NCBI RefSeq assembly: GCF_025359345.1
Contig: NZ_JANYGQ010000002.1
Span: 1-64,000, forward strand
Length of the DNA stretch: 64,000 nucleotides
Source of the DNA: Mucilaginibacter sp.
Lineage (GTDB): Bacteria > Bacteroidota > Bacteroidia > Sphingobacteriales > Sphingobacteriaceae
Direction of reading: 5' to 3'
In this document: positions 25,095-34,614 of the stretch, one piece after another
Position numbering within the stretch: the stretch's first letter is position 1
Layout: each line of letters starts with the position of its first letter
Translations under genes and position numbers: made by a program
The notes under the pieces: model-generated
What the model saw: only the letters and a program-made list of their open reading frames with translations
What the model was told of the DNA's origin: nothing
Databases searched by the model: none

Positions 25095-26939
25095 TTAAAA
25101 AGTATAACCAACGCCGCCAAATATATTAAACCCATAATCAGGGTAATATAACCACCTTTGACTGTTTGCGTTTAAAATATTATTTACATGTACAAATACC
25201 GAAAAACGGTTATTTATCTTATAATCAACGGCGCCGCTTAAGTCAACAAAAGCATCGATAGATATCGGCCTGGTTACCGTACCAACAGTTAAAGGCAACG
25301 GGTCCATTACTCCGCCGCGATACGTTACTGTACCTGATATGCTTATTTTGTTATCAATTTTGAAAACCGTACCACCCTTAAAAACAAGTTTCGGAAGGTT
25401 CCACGGTTCAGCAACGGTTGCCATTTGATAGTCTTTAAACTCAATTCTCGCAAAAACATCCACGTCTTCTGAGGCCTTGTAGTCAAGTTCGCCATTTAAA
25501 CCGTTAACGCGCGACCGGCCCCCATCGTAAATTACCTTAAACCTGTTATAGCCCGTTGCCAGGTTAAAATCACTCACAAATAATGGCATATTCTTAATCT
25601 CGCTGCGGAAGACCGTGAACTTAAAGCCGAAGCCCGGGGCGAGGGTTCCCTTTATACCTGCAGCAATATCCAACTGGTCGACAGAATTTTTTATGTCGAT
25701 ATTTTGGCCTATGAACGGGTTGGCCATGGCAAAATCATGCAGCGATGATTTATTAACATCGCCTTTTGCCTCAACAAATATGCGCACGTATTTAGGTATC
25801 ACCTGCAACTCGGCCCTTGCTGAAGGGAATATGTAAAATGCAGAATTGAAGCCAAACTGGTCCACAATGTTTACGCCCGCATCGATCTTATAATTATCAC
25901 CCTGGAATTTGATGTAAGGGTTTAACCTTATCAGGCTGTTGTTATAACTGTAGTCGCTATCTTTTTGAGTGCTCAAATCAAGCGATGCCGCTAAACCTGC
26001 ATAAAATTGTTTAATAGTTTGGTTAAAGAAGCCCGAAAGCACCAGGTTACTTTCCCGGGCCTGGTAGGCGTTGCTAAAAATGTATCCCTTGAGTTTTAAA
26101 GCATAGGTGAAATCATTTTCAATATCGCGGTAATTTTTGGCCAGCTCGCCCTCGGCGCCAATAGTGCTGAAGTGTTGCTTGTCATCCCGGGTTGTTACCG
26201 GCGGATTAAACTGGCTGAAACCATAAAAATAATTGCTGTTGTAATCGTAGGTAATACGGCCACTTATATTGTTTAGTTCGCCAATGCTTTTGCCAAATAT
26301 TCCCGCCTCTTCTTTAGCCGAATTTTGTTTATACAGGTTGCCGTTTTGGGCAAAGTGTTTTAAGTAGCCGCCAACTTGCAAGGCATTATCGCGGCCATTG
26401 GCAAAATAGGCTTCGCCATACGTAGTTTTCAGGCTACCCAAACCAACCTTTACATAATTGTTGGTCGGTACCGAATCCTGTTCCGCCGGCCTTTTCATAG
26501 CGTCAAGGGGTTTAATACTGGTGTTTAACTCCAGCCTTTTATCTATAGGGATATAAACCAGCGGTGCTTTAAATGGCGTTTTATCTTCCAGATCGGGGTT
26601 GCGACGTATTTTTACCGCATCGGCCAATACGGGTTTGTAAGCTGTGGTAACCACAATCTCTTCGGAAAGGTTGCCTTGTACCGCATCATTACCTTTGCCT
26701 TTTTTGGTAGTATCGGCAGCTGCTTTCGCTACGGCATCACTGAGGCTGGTGCTGCTTTTTGGTGGTGCTGCTTTTACCGTTTTTTTAACGGGCGGCTTAA
26801 GCGGCGGCTTTTTGGCTGCTGTTTTTGCAACCGGCTTTTTGCCTTTGTGCTTTGTTTGTGCAGTAGCAGGAACAAAGTATAAAGCTAGTACTAAGGTAAG
26901 CAGCGCGTATATATATTTAAATTTCATTGCTCGTCTCAT
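25095..26939 (-). CDS. Outer-membrane beta-barrel with TonB-box-like motif and no evident plug
   Basis: A 614-residue protein: signal peptide ending ATAQ (about residue 28), a Lys/Pro-rich tether (about 29-88), then EEIVVTTA (93-100), which resembles a TonB box. Only about 50 residues separate this from barrel-like strands, which run from about 150 to the terminal GGVGYTF; a plug domain normally takes 120-150. The C-terminal part resembles TonB-dependent receptor barrels (YKINNRFSVFVHVNNILN). The start could be the ATG at 26927. It begins 2 bases after the TPR gene's stop and shares the operon with exbB, exbD and tonB. Confidence 0.75.
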   Translation of the reverse strand: MRRAMKFKYIYALLTLVLALYFVPATAQTKHKGKKPVAKTAAKKPPLKPPVKKTVKAAPPKSSTSLSDAVAKAAADTTKKGKGNDAVQGNLSEEIVVTTAYKPVLADAVKIRRNPDLEDKTPFKAPLVYIPIDKRLELNTSIKPLDAMKRPAEQDSVPTNNYVKVGLGSLKTTYGEAYFANGRDNALQVGGYLKHFAQNGNLYKQNSAKEEAGIFGKSIGELNNISGRITYDYNSNYFYGFSQFNPPVTTRDDKQHFSTIGAEGELAKNYRDIENDFTYALKLKGYIFSNAYQARESNLVLSGFFNQTIKQFYAGLAASLDLSTQKDSDYSYNNSLIRLNPYIKFQGDNYKIDAGVNIVDQFGFNSAFYIFPSARAELQVIPKYVRIFVEAKGDVNKSSLHDFAMANPFIGQNIDIKNSVDQLDIAAGIKGTLAPGFGFKFTVFRSEIKNMPLFVSDFNLATGYNRFKVIYDGGRSRVNGLNGELDYKASEDVDVFARIEFKDYQMATVAEPWNLPKLVFKGGTVFKIDNKISISGTVTYRGGVMDPLPLTVGTVTRPISIDAFVDLSGAVDYKINNRFSVFVHVNNILNANSQRWLYYPDYGFNIFGGVGYTF

Positions 26940-26941
26940 TT

Positions 26942-29900
26942 TTATTCTTTGTTATCCTGTTTCTTTTCCCCTGGTTTCTTCTCATCCTGTTTCTTGTCAT
27001 CCGGCTTTTTCTGTTCCATGCCATCGGCCTTGCCGCCGCTCATTTGGTCGAGCTTTTGTTTGGCCGTTGGGATGATGTCGTCGTCGCCTTTGTAATTGTC
27101 AATAACGCTTTGCAACGTTGCTCTCGCCTGGAAAACATCTTTCAACGCTTCGTAATTATCAGCCAGCAGGATAAACGTTTTTGTTACCCAGTAATCGTAG
27201 TTTGGCAAATCCTTAATTAATTCAAAGCAGGTTTTTTGCGATGCTTTGAACTTGCCCTGTTCAAACTCTATTGCAGCAATGTTATATTTTGCCTCGGCGG
27301 CAGCAACTGTTTTGGTGTTTGTTAATGTGTAGTTAAACTCCTTTACAGCATTTGTGGTATCGCCTTTTTGAAGGTAAGCCTGGCCGGCAAATAAACCGGT
27401 TTTAAACTTATCCTCCTGTGCAGTTTTTTCGTTGGCACGTACCAGTTTAACATAGTTAAGTGCGTCATCCGCCATTTCCATCTGTGCATAGCATTGCAGC
27501 AGGTTGTTTATGGCGAATGTATAATCGGCTTTATACTCTGAGTTTGTTTCCAGCTTTTTTAGGTAGGGGATAGCCTCATTATATTTTTTTTGACCGATAT
27601 AAAGCTTGGCCATGCTGATTAACGACTGTTCGGTGTATGGGCTTGTCCAATCGTTCAAAATCACATTGTAATCATTAACCGCCTCGGCCGACCTGTTTAA
27701 ATTTACCAAACTTTGAGCGCGTATAAATCTTGCCTGTTTGTCATAAATAGGTTTAGTCGGGAACTTATCGTAGTAAGCATTTACGGCTCCAACAGCACCC
27801 TGCCAGTCGCTGCGCGCATACAAGTTGTTAGCAGCTGTTATCATTATGTTCTCCTGATCTGCCGTGGTGTAATTGGCAATCGGCGTTGTGGCTGCGTAAT
27901 TGATAAACGTTTGTGCATCGCCTTTATCGGTATAGATTTTCTCAACCTGCTTTAGGGCCATCTTAGCCTCATCGCTTGATGAGTAGTCCTTTATGACTGT
28001 TTTAAAAGATTCAACAGCCGCGTCGTCCCTGTCGGCATTGTAGTCGATAATGCCAATAGTAACCAGTGCCCGCGGCACGTAACTGCTGCTCGGGTATTTT
28101 TTTATCATTTCCTGCAAGCCGGTTTTTGCCGTTTCGCCGTCGTTTTTTATAAAGTAAGTATAGGCAATCTCAAACGAAGCATCATCCGCGTAATCCGAAT
28201 TAGGGTACGTATTGAGTAGGTTGGTCAATGTACTTATCTTGGTATCAGGTGCACCTTGCAAACCCTGTATCATACCGCGTTGAAACAAGGCATAGTCCTG
28301 GCCCGGTGATTTCTTTTCAATAATGCGATTGTAGTATTCCATTGCCCGGTCGTAGCTTTTCATTACGAAGTAGCTATCGCCGAGGCGGGTAACGGCATCA
28401 TTTACAGTGTTGGGATCCTTTTCTTCGCCCTGCAAAAACTTCTGGAAGTAAGTAGCCGCTTTTTTATATTGCTCGCCATAAAAAGCTGCATAAGCCAAAG
28501 CATAGTTGGCATAGTTGTAAACGCCGGTTTCGCGCGCTTCATCAAAGTCAAGGAATTTCTCAAAGTTCTCCACCGACTCCCCATATTTCCTAACCTCGTA
28601 CATTGCCTCGGCCATCCAGTACGTGGTTAATACCTGTATGTTCCTGTCAACCGGGTTTTTCAGCGAACGAAGGAAAATACCTATGGCGTTTTCGAAGGCG
28701 CGTTCGTTGTAAAACTCCAGCCCGCGGTAATAAGTTACCTTTTGATAGGCAGCCTGAGCACTGGCCGATTTATTAGGGATAGGCTCCAGTATTTCAACTG
28801 CTTCTTTGTAATTGTGCGAGTTTAATAACTCCTCGCCCAACAAGGTTTTCATCTCGTCGGTACGGGTTGAGCGTGGATAGTTTTTGAGGTAAAGGCGGGT
28901 AGCATCAAGCGCCTGGGTGTTAAAATCAAGTTCGTACGATAGTTTGGCGTATTCGTACAAAGCATCTTCCTGCAATTGGGCATCGAAACTGAGTTTTGAC
29001 GCAGCAAAAAAAGCACTGCGGGCGCTTTGCTTGTTGTTCATTTTCAGGAACACATTACCCAGCGTGTAGTTACCGTTCTGGCTAAACACATCGTTGCTTT
29101 GCTGCAGCTTTACCAGTTCGCTGGCGGCTTTGGAAAAGTTGCCCACTTTAAAATAAGTATAGCCCATCTGGTAGCTATCTTGGGTATTCTGCGTTTTGCC
29201 CTTGTCTTCGTCCTCAAACCGCGAATAATATTCGGCCGCTTTATCATAATTGGCCTTAGCGAAATAAGAAGCGCCGATGATGCGCAGCATTTCTGTTTCG
29301 TGCTGTTGGTGGGTGTTTTTTACAATAGGGACAGCATAGTTCAGCACGTCATCATACCGCTGATCTAAAAAGTAAACTGCGGTAATATAGTATGGGTAAC
29401 TGCTTTCGTATTTCTTCGAATTTTTGAGCCGCTCGAAATTTACCAGTGCCAGGTGATAGTCTTTGTTCAAATAGGCTATGTAAGCAAAATAATAGATGGC
29501 ATCGTCCATAAATGGCGAATGCACATTTTTCACTTCGCTGAATAAGGTCTGTGCGTTTTTATAATCGTTAGTAGCAAAGTAGGCATAGCCTTTACGAAAC
29601 TTGTATTCGATGTTTTGCCTGCCGCTTAATTCACTGGCCTGTACTTTGTCAAACCACTGCAAAGCTTCGGTATATTTTTCCTGGCGCGAGTAGGAGCGGC
29701 CTATCTGGTAGTACGCAATTTTGGTCAGCGGGTTTTCAGGATGCTCTTTTATAAAGCGTAAAAACATGCTTTCGGCATCGTCATTGCCCAGCTCAAGCGC
29801 GCATAGTGCCTCGTAATACTGCGCGTTTTCTTTTATAATTGACAGTTCCGATTCGAACTTCGGCTGGGTACTGGTTTTTACCCGGTATGCCTCAACCAGC

Positions 29901-30067
29901 CTGAATTGCTCTGTTGCCGCTACGTATTTATTTTTATCAAGCAGCTCAATAGCAGCGTGATAGGTGCGGTATACATCAAATGAGGGATTTTGTTGAGCAA
30001 AGCCGGAAAAAACAAAAAATATAGGAACAAGAAAGGAGATGTACTTAAGTTTTATCATAAGGAGCAA
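26942..30067 (-). CDS. Large secreted TPR-repeat protein
   Basis: A 1041-residue protein with a signal peptide ending GFAQ and some two dozen TPR-like helical pairs across almost the whole length (YYQIGRSYSRQEKYTEALQWF, YYFAYIAYLNKDYHLALVNF and so on). The tail is a Lys/Asp/Gln-rich disordered stretch (KPDDKKQDEKKPGEKKQ). Such proteins are scaffolds; large TPR proteins often partner outer-membrane complexes in Bacteroidota. It is the first gene of the operon with the barrel, HU-SPOR and Ton motor genes. The ATG at 30058 is a possible alternative start. Confidence 0.85.
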   Translation of the reverse strand: MLLMIKLKYISFLVPIFFVFSGFAQQNPSFDVYRTYHAAIELLDKNKYVAATEQFRLVEAYRVKTSTQPKFESELSIIKENAQYYEALCALELGNDDAESMFLRFIKEHPENPLTKIAYYQIGRSYSRQEKYTEALQWFDKVQASELSGRQNIEYKFRKGYAYFATNDYKNAQTLFSEVKNVHSPFMDDAIYYFAYIAYLNKDYHLALVNFERLKNSKKYESSYPYYITAVYFLDQRYDDVLNYAVPIVKNTHQQHETEMLRIIGASYFAKANYDKAAEYYSRFEDEDKGKTQNTQDSYQMGYTYFKVGNFSKAASELVKLQQSNDVFSQNGNYTLGNVFLKMNNKQSARSAFFAASKLSFDAQLQEDALYEYAKLSYELDFNTQALDATRLYLKNYPRSTRTDEMKTLLGEELLNSHNYKEAVEILEPIPNKSASAQAAYQKVTYYRGLEFYNERAFENAIGIFLRSLKNPVDRNIQVLTTYWMAEAMYEVRKYGESVENFEKFLDFDEARETGVYNYANYALAYAAFYGEQYKKAATYFQKFLQGEEKDPNTVNDAVTRLGDSYFVMKSYDRAMEYYNRIIEKKSPGQDYALFQRGMIQGLQGAPDTKISTLTNLLNTYPNSDYADDASFEIAYTYFIKNDGETAKTGLQEMIKKYPSSSYVPRALVTIGIIDYNADRDDAAVESFKTVIKDYSSSDEAKMALKQVEKIYTDKGDAQTFINYAATTPIANYTTADQENIMITAANNLYARSDWQGAVGAVNAYYDKFPTKPIYDKQARFIRAQSLVNLNRSAEAVNDYNVILNDWTSPYTEQSLISMAKLYIGQKKYNEAIPYLKKLETNSEYKADYTFAINNLLQCYAQMEMADDALNYVKLVRANEKTAQEDKFKTGLFAGQAYLQKGDTTNAVKEFNYTLTNTKTVAAAEAKYNIAAIEFEQGKFKASQKTCFELIKDLPNYDYWVTKTFILLADNYEALKDVFQARATLQSVIDNYKGDDDIIPTAKQKLDQMSGGKADGMEQKKPDDKKQDEKKPGEKKQDNKE

Positions 30068-30330
30068 ACTAACGATTTGCGAAAATAGCTAAACCCAAAG
30101 GGGATATTCCACATAAGTAATTCACATAGTGTGGAGAACATTGATTCTAACGAAGCATATTTTATACATGGTATAGGTGTGGAAAACTTTACTTAGTGTT
30201 GGGAATGGCAATGGTGTAATACGTAGGTGCTCATTGCACACACCCTGTGGTTTATTTATAGCAACCGTTAAAAACCGTAATAGCGAGGTGGCGTGCAATA
30301 CGCCATTACAAAAAACGTTATATTGTGACA

Positions 30331-31425
30331 ATGAATATTGCTTTTGCATACAGTAAATTATACTGTATCCTGATTTTAATCTTATCCGCCTTACAAACCA
30401 ATCCCCAGCAACTTGATGCCTTCATCTTCACAGATGAACGTGTTCCTGTCACCCCAAAAGAATTTTATGTAAAAGATGTTATTGACGAACGAACTAATAA
30501 AAGCGCGATAGCGTCGATACTACCGGCCAGACAAAACGCAAAACCTTACGCGGTCGACATTAAAGGCGGCGCTTTACCCAGCATTAAACAGTTTGTTAAT
30601 AATAATCTGCCAAAAAATAAGGAACTACGGCCACTGATTATCGGCCTTAAAAAAATCGGCATAAAAGAAACCGCCCTGCCAAATAACCTGGTTGAAGGGC
30701 GGGTGGTGCTCACGTTTTCTTTTTATTTGGATAAGGGTGATAATGATAAAATTCACCTGGCTGATTATAGCGGCACTGCGGTTTATAACCGCGATGCCGT
30801 CCAAACCCAAAACATCGGTCCAACCTTACAGCGGGTATTGGTAAATGGGTTGGTTTATATAAATACATGGATGAGCCAGCAGGCCGAAACCAACATCAAA
30901 CTGGCGCACGGCGTAAAGATTACGTTTAGCGATTATGAAGAAAAGCCCGAAGGCGACAGTATCTATTACTCAATTAAACGCCCTTTAACCTGGGCCGATT
31001 TTCAATCGAAAATACCAACCAGCAAATATTCTGCGGAAGTTTTTCCAACTATTGGTTATGATCAGCACGCCGAAATTGTTAAAGGAATAGTAAACCTGCA
31101 TTTGACGGTAAAAACCTGCCTGCCTAAAAGCGCCTGTTGGGCTAAGGAAGACAGCCGCAGCGATTACACTTTAAACCACGAGCAAAGGCATTTTGATATT
31201 GTAAAAATTGTATCGGAACACTTTAAACAGAAACTTGCCGCCGGTAAGCTTACCGTTGATAATTATGAAGGAATGGTTAATATGGAATATCTTGATAAGT
31301 ATCGCGAAATGAACATAATGCAGAAACAATATGATGATGAAACCAGGCATGGAACAGATACCGCAGAACAGGGTAGGTGGAATTTAAGGATTGATAAGGA
31401 TCTGAAAGCGTTGGGGATTAAATAA
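30331..31425 (+). CDS. DUF922-like protein with an HExxH motif
   Basis: A 364-residue protein with an N-terminal hydrophobic segment (about 8-22) that may be a signal peptide. The C-terminal part has LTWADFQ at about residue 219, then NHEQRHFDIVK (HEQRH at 283-287), a zinc-protease-like HExxH motif as in the DUF922 group. A third ligand is not obvious, so enzymatic activity is open. I prefer the ATG here to the in-frame GTG six bases upstream. The upstream gap has a small hairpin, TGGCGT-GCAAT-ACGCCA. Confidence 0.65.
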   Translation: MNIAFAYSKLYCILILILSALQTNPQQLDAFIFTDERVPVTPKEFYVKDVIDERTNKSAIASILPARQNAKPYAVDIKGGALPSIKQFVNNNLPKNKELRPLIIGLKKIGIKETALPNNLVEGRVVLTFSFYLDKGDNDKIHLADYSGTAVYNRDAVQTQNIGPTLQRVLVNGLVYINTWMSQQAETNIKLAHGVKITFSDYEEKPEGDSIYYSIKRPLTWADFQSKIPTSKYSAEVFPTIGYDQHAEIVKGIVNLHLTVKTCLPKSACWAKEDSRSDYTLNHEQRHFDIVKIVSEHFKQKLAAGKLTVDNYEGMVNMEYLDKYREMNIMQKQYDDETRHGTDTAEQGRWNLRIDKDLKALGIK

Positions 31426-31469
31426 TTTACAGTCGCAGTTTAAAATGTATGCTGAAAATCGCTAACTGG

Positions 31470-31832
31470 TCAAGCCGCAGCCAGCTGTACTTTTATTACA
31501 TCCAACAAATCATCAATATCAAATGGCTTGGCAATAAAAGCGTCTGGTGCACCCTTTTGGCCAACAGTACCAGCTACGTGGCTGGCCGATATTAAAATAA
31601 CAGGAATGTCATGGGTTTCATCTCTGGCTTTTACTGCACGGCAAAGGTCGCGGCCATCCATATTTCCCAGCATAATATCCAGTAAAATTAAATCAGGCGT
31701 ATGGGCCTTGATTTTCTCAAATAAAAAATGTCCGTCTGAAAGGGTTTCCACCTCGTATCCCGATTCCTCCAAAATATATTGCAAAACATCCAATATATCC
31801 CTATCGTCATCAACCGCTAATATCCTTCGCAT
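31470..31832 (-). CDS. Stand-alone response regulator receiver protein
   Basis: A 120-residue CheY-like protein with no output domain: acidic pocket Asp8-Asp10, phospho-acceptor Asp52 in LLDIML, Ser82 in ILISASH and Lys102 in AKPFD. It should receive a phosphate from a histidine kinase encoded elsewhere. It is the last gene of a cluster with two zinc-ribbon genes and a second lone receiver (32802-33158), from which it differs considerably in sequence. Confidence 0.9.
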   Translation of the reverse strand: MRRILAVDDDRDILDVLQYILEESGYEVETLSDGHFLFEKIKAHTPDLILLDIMLGNMDGRDLCRAVKARDETHDIPVILISASHVAGTVGQKGAPDAFIAKPFDIDDLLDVIKVQLAAA

Positions 31833-32192
31833 TTTAGTTCATTAATAAAAAGTTTAATAATTAAGGGGTTATATGATACCTGGCCTAAATTATATTGTAA
31901 CTGCAAGTAAATTGTTAAAAATCCAAAGTGCAATTAATGTACCAGAATATACACCAGAAGGCTTGTTTTTTGTTAACAGCTTAAATATTACTGCTTATTT
32001 TGCTTTTTTTAAGCTTAAAAAAATGTTTATAACTAAACAATTCGTTTTTTCAATAAAAATGACGAGTCTGTTTTATCGTATAGGTTAAGAACACATTTGT
32101 GTTCACATTTCTGAACTACTGTTCAAAAAAACTGAACATTAAATCTCTTGCAGTACGGGAGGTTAGTGGTAGCTAAGCACTAAAGAGATAAG
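31833..32192. promoter_or_regulatory. 360-bp AT-rich spacer with a cluster of TGAAC/GTTCA half-sites
   Basis: No coding frame is convincing here. Between 32089 and 32138 lie a palindrome GAACACATTTGTGTTC (arms of 7), then TGAAC-TACT-GTTCA and a further TGAACA: five half-sites of one motif in 50 bases. The placement ahead of the receiver gene on the minus strand suits a regulator-binding array, though it is some 250 bases from the start codon. Confidence 0.4.
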
Positions 32193-32378
32193 TTAAAGGG
32201 AATCTTCCTTCTTTAAAAACACGTACGACGCTTTTACACATTTTGCACAAAAAAGTCTTCGCATAGGAAAGAAATAGGAAAGCCTTTTCATAAACCAACT
32301 TCTGCGCATTTTAAAATGAAACGGTGTGCCGCAGTGCGGGCAGTTATAATCTTCAGATTTGAATTTCTTTTTGGTCAA
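32193..32378 (-). CDS. Small zinc-ribbon protein, copy 1
   Basis: A 61-residue basic protein with CPHC (Cys13, Cys16) and CAKC (Cys44, Cys47), exactly 27 residues apart, a four-cysteine zinc ribbon. The stretch between contains an Arg/Trp/Phe-rich segment ending FPMRRLFC. It shares spacing and the (P-M/V)RR-x-F/V-C motif with the gene at 32482-32670, so they are paralogues. Function unknown; nucleic-acid or protein binding is a fair guess. Confidence 0.75.
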   Translation of the reverse strand: MTKKKFKSEDYNCPHCGTPFHFKMRRSWFMKRLSYFFPMRRLFCAKCVKASYVFLKKEDSL

Positions 32379-32481
32379 AATTTACAATAACCTTAAAATT
32401 TAAAAAAAAAAGTATATTCAAAAGTAAAAATAATAAATGTTTGGTTTATTAAAATCGTAAAAATATTGCTTCGGGCTTCCG

Positions 32482-32670
32482 TCAATTAAAAAAATATGTT
32501 TTTTTTCGGCAGGTATAGCAAACAAATCTTCGCACGGGCATCCAGAATAAAAAAATTTTAACTAGTAGGCTACGGCTAACTCTGTCGGTGAGTTTAGTGT
32601 TGCACCTGGGGCAGAAATATGATTTTCGTCCCGCCTTAGTTGCTTCGGGTTTTTCATTCGCTGCTGTCAT
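32482..32670 (-). CDS. Small zinc-ribbon protein, copy 2
   Basis: A 62-residue protein with CPRC (Cys20, Cys23) and CYTC (Cys51, Cys54), again 27 residues apart, and the same PVRRFVC approach to the second pair as its paralogue. The N-terminal 16 residues are a variable polar tail. It stands 131 bases from the receiver gene upstream and 103 from its paralogue, so transcripts may be separate. Confidence 0.72.
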   Translation of the reverse strand: MTAANEKPEATKAGRKSYFCPRCNTKLTDRVSRSLLVKIFLFWMPVRRFVCYTCRKKTYFFN

Positions 32671-32801
32671 AATTCGTAGGTAGGGGGTATTATGTTCAAC
32701 AAATGTAATAGAAAAATTACAAAAAGCTCAAAGTAATAATAAACTTAATAGCATAATAATATTAAATAAATAACACCAAATTAAATGAAGATATCATGAA
32801 T

Positions 32802-33158
32802 TTAGAGGAGGTTATTAACCTTTTCAACCAGTTCAGTTAAGTCGAACGGTTTGTTAATAATAGCATCGCAACCATAAGCCAGCAATTCGCTCTTGTTGTT
32901 AACATAGGCTGAATAAATTATCACCGGAACATCCTTAAATTGGGGGTGCGATTTTATTTGAAGACAAAGGTCGCCGCCGTTAACGCCGGCTACACGATAG
33001 TCAAGTATGACAAGATCGGGGTTAAACGTTTCGGCCAATGCAATTACCGCATCGCTACGCGATGTGCTCTGTACCTCAAAATCTTCGTAAGTAAGTGTTT
33101 CATGAACTATATCCAGTATATCAAGGTTATCATCCAATACTAAAATGCGTTTTGCCAT
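32802..33158 (-). CDS. Second stand-alone response regulator receiver
   Basis: A 118-residue CheY-like protein: Asp9-Asp10, acceptor Asp53 in VILDYR, Ser83 in IIYSAY and Lys103 in NKPFD. There is no DNA-binding domain. With the receiver at 31470-31832 it brackets the zinc-ribbon pair. No kinase gene is adjacent. Confidence 0.9.
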   Translation of the reverse strand: MAKRILVLDDNLDILDIVHETLTYEDFEVQSTSRSDAVIALAETFNPDLVILDYRVAGVNGGDLCLQIKSHPQFKDVPVIIYSAYVNNKSELLAYGCDAIINKPFDLTELVEKVNNLL

Positions 33159-33292
33159 TAACTACTAAAAATAAAAGACATGTAAATTGTACCAGGGTAC
33201 ACTAAAAGATGAGTACGGGCTAAAAACTGATTCGATACAGAGTAAATATAATATATTAATATTACTGTTGCCCAACGTACTGAAAATATTAC

Positions 33293-34510
33293 TTAAAAGG
33301 CTTCGCCAAGGCCAATTATCAAACCATTATAACCCTTGCTGAAACCGTAGTCGAGTGCTATGTTCGTGTCGGATCGCTTGTTAAATTTAATACGAAGCCC
33401 TGCCCCGGCTGCCGGGTTAATGTAGGCAAAACGGCGCGTATTGGGTTCGCTGGCGCTATTAAAGTTGGTAAATACTACGAAGCCAAATAACCCGTCGTAA
33501 GTTATATCGCGCCTGTATTCGGCCTCGAAGTAAATAAGGCTTTCTCCACGGTAGCGGTTTTGTTCGATGCCACGGCCCGACCTTTGGTATGGGTCGTTGC
33601 CAATGCCCGGCAAAGAAAGGAATGGCGTCCCGCTCGAAATAGTGGTCCAGTAGTAACTCCAAAAGGCAACAACATTTTTGGGCCCGTCGTTTGTTAACGA
33701 AATATATTTCCTGAAGTCGAGGTATACTGATTGTGAGTTGTTGTCGCTACCCAAAAAGCCTGCATTGTGCCGGTAAATAAAGTTTCCGAATATACCCGGC
33801 AGCGGGTTGATGGAGTTTTGCCTGGTGTCGTACACCGCATTCAAAGTAAGTCCCGAAGAGAAGGAGTTTTGCCCGGCAGTAGTCCCGTACGGATACCCGG
33901 TAAATTCTGGCAGGGTAACATTGGGGTTGTTCGCATCGGGTTTGATACTAAAATAATAATCCAGGTTGTAGCCGACGCCCACATACAAATAGGGCTTTAT
34001 TCGTTTAAGCACACTTTGATAAAAGCGTATATAATTAAAGTTGACCAAAAGCTTTTCATCTTCACCGCGTTTGCCGCCCAGGCCCCAGGTATATTGAGGG
34101 TAAACCAAAAAGCGGATGTCGCCCTGAACATTGTAAGTGTTATCCGGGCTCCAGATACTTGAATGGATTGGCAGGCCATACCGGCCCTTTAAGTTAAAAT
34201 AAGGCGCAAAAGTTACACTTGACAAATAGGTGGTTTTACGGTCGCCCAAATAGAAACCTGCCGTTGTTGAAGTTACCAGTGCCTTACTGCCACCTGGTAC
34301 CGATGTCGAAATTGGAAGAATAGAAAAATATACTTGTTTTTTTTCCTGTTTGTTTGACCGGGGGCTAAATTTAAAAAGCCTTGTGGCAATATCTATAAGG
34401 TCCCGCTGCCCGGTTGTATCAACCTTTATGTTAGCAGTGTCGGTAGGCGTTTGCGCCAATAGTACAATGGGGAGCAAAAAGCAAAGTGTGGTAAAAAATA
34501 TTTTATTCAT
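33293..34510 (-). CDS. Omp85-family (BamA/TamA-like) outer-membrane barrel without POTRA domains
   Basis: A 405-residue protein: signal peptide ending LLAQ, then a short linker and a barrel of the Omp85/surface-antigen type, with NRYRGESLIYFEAEYRRDI and the final FSKGYNGLIIGLGEAF. POTRA domains are missing, since only about 60 residues precede the barrel. Such short Omp85 proteins (patatin-type barrels alone) are of unknown function; they may help assemble or export outer-membrane components. Confidence 0.8.
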   Translation of the reverse strand: MNKIFFTTLCFLLPIVLLAQTPTDTANIKVDTTGQRDLIDIATRLFKFSPRSNKQEKKQVYFSILPISTSVPGGSKALVTSTTAGFYLGDRKTTYLSSVTFAPYFNLKGRYGLPIHSSIWSPDNTYNVQGDIRFLVYPQYTWGLGGKRGEDEKLLVNFNYIRFYQSVLKRIKPYLYVGVGYNLDYYFSIKPDANNPNVTLPEFTGYPYGTTAGQNSFSSGLTLNAVYDTRQNSINPLPGIFGNFIYRHNAGFLGSDNNSQSVYLDFRKYISLTNDGPKNVVAFWSYYWTTISSGTPFLSLPGIGNDPYQRSGRGIEQNRYRGESLIYFEAEYRRDITYDGLFGFVVFTNFNSASEPNTRRFAYINPAAGAGLRIKFNKRSDTNIALDYGFSKGYNGLIIGLGEAF

Positions 34511-34614
34511 ATAATCCTTAAAAGAAAAAATGAAAAATATTGTTTTACTGCGGATATAATATTCTGTTTGAGTGTGTTGTTAAATATGATCAACCAGTTG
34601 TTCGCTACCAAAAG

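Noticed and set aside
30122..30349. 75-codon minus-strand frame in the gap before the HExxH gene
   Set aside because: No family resemblance; overlaps the start of the real gene on the other strand.
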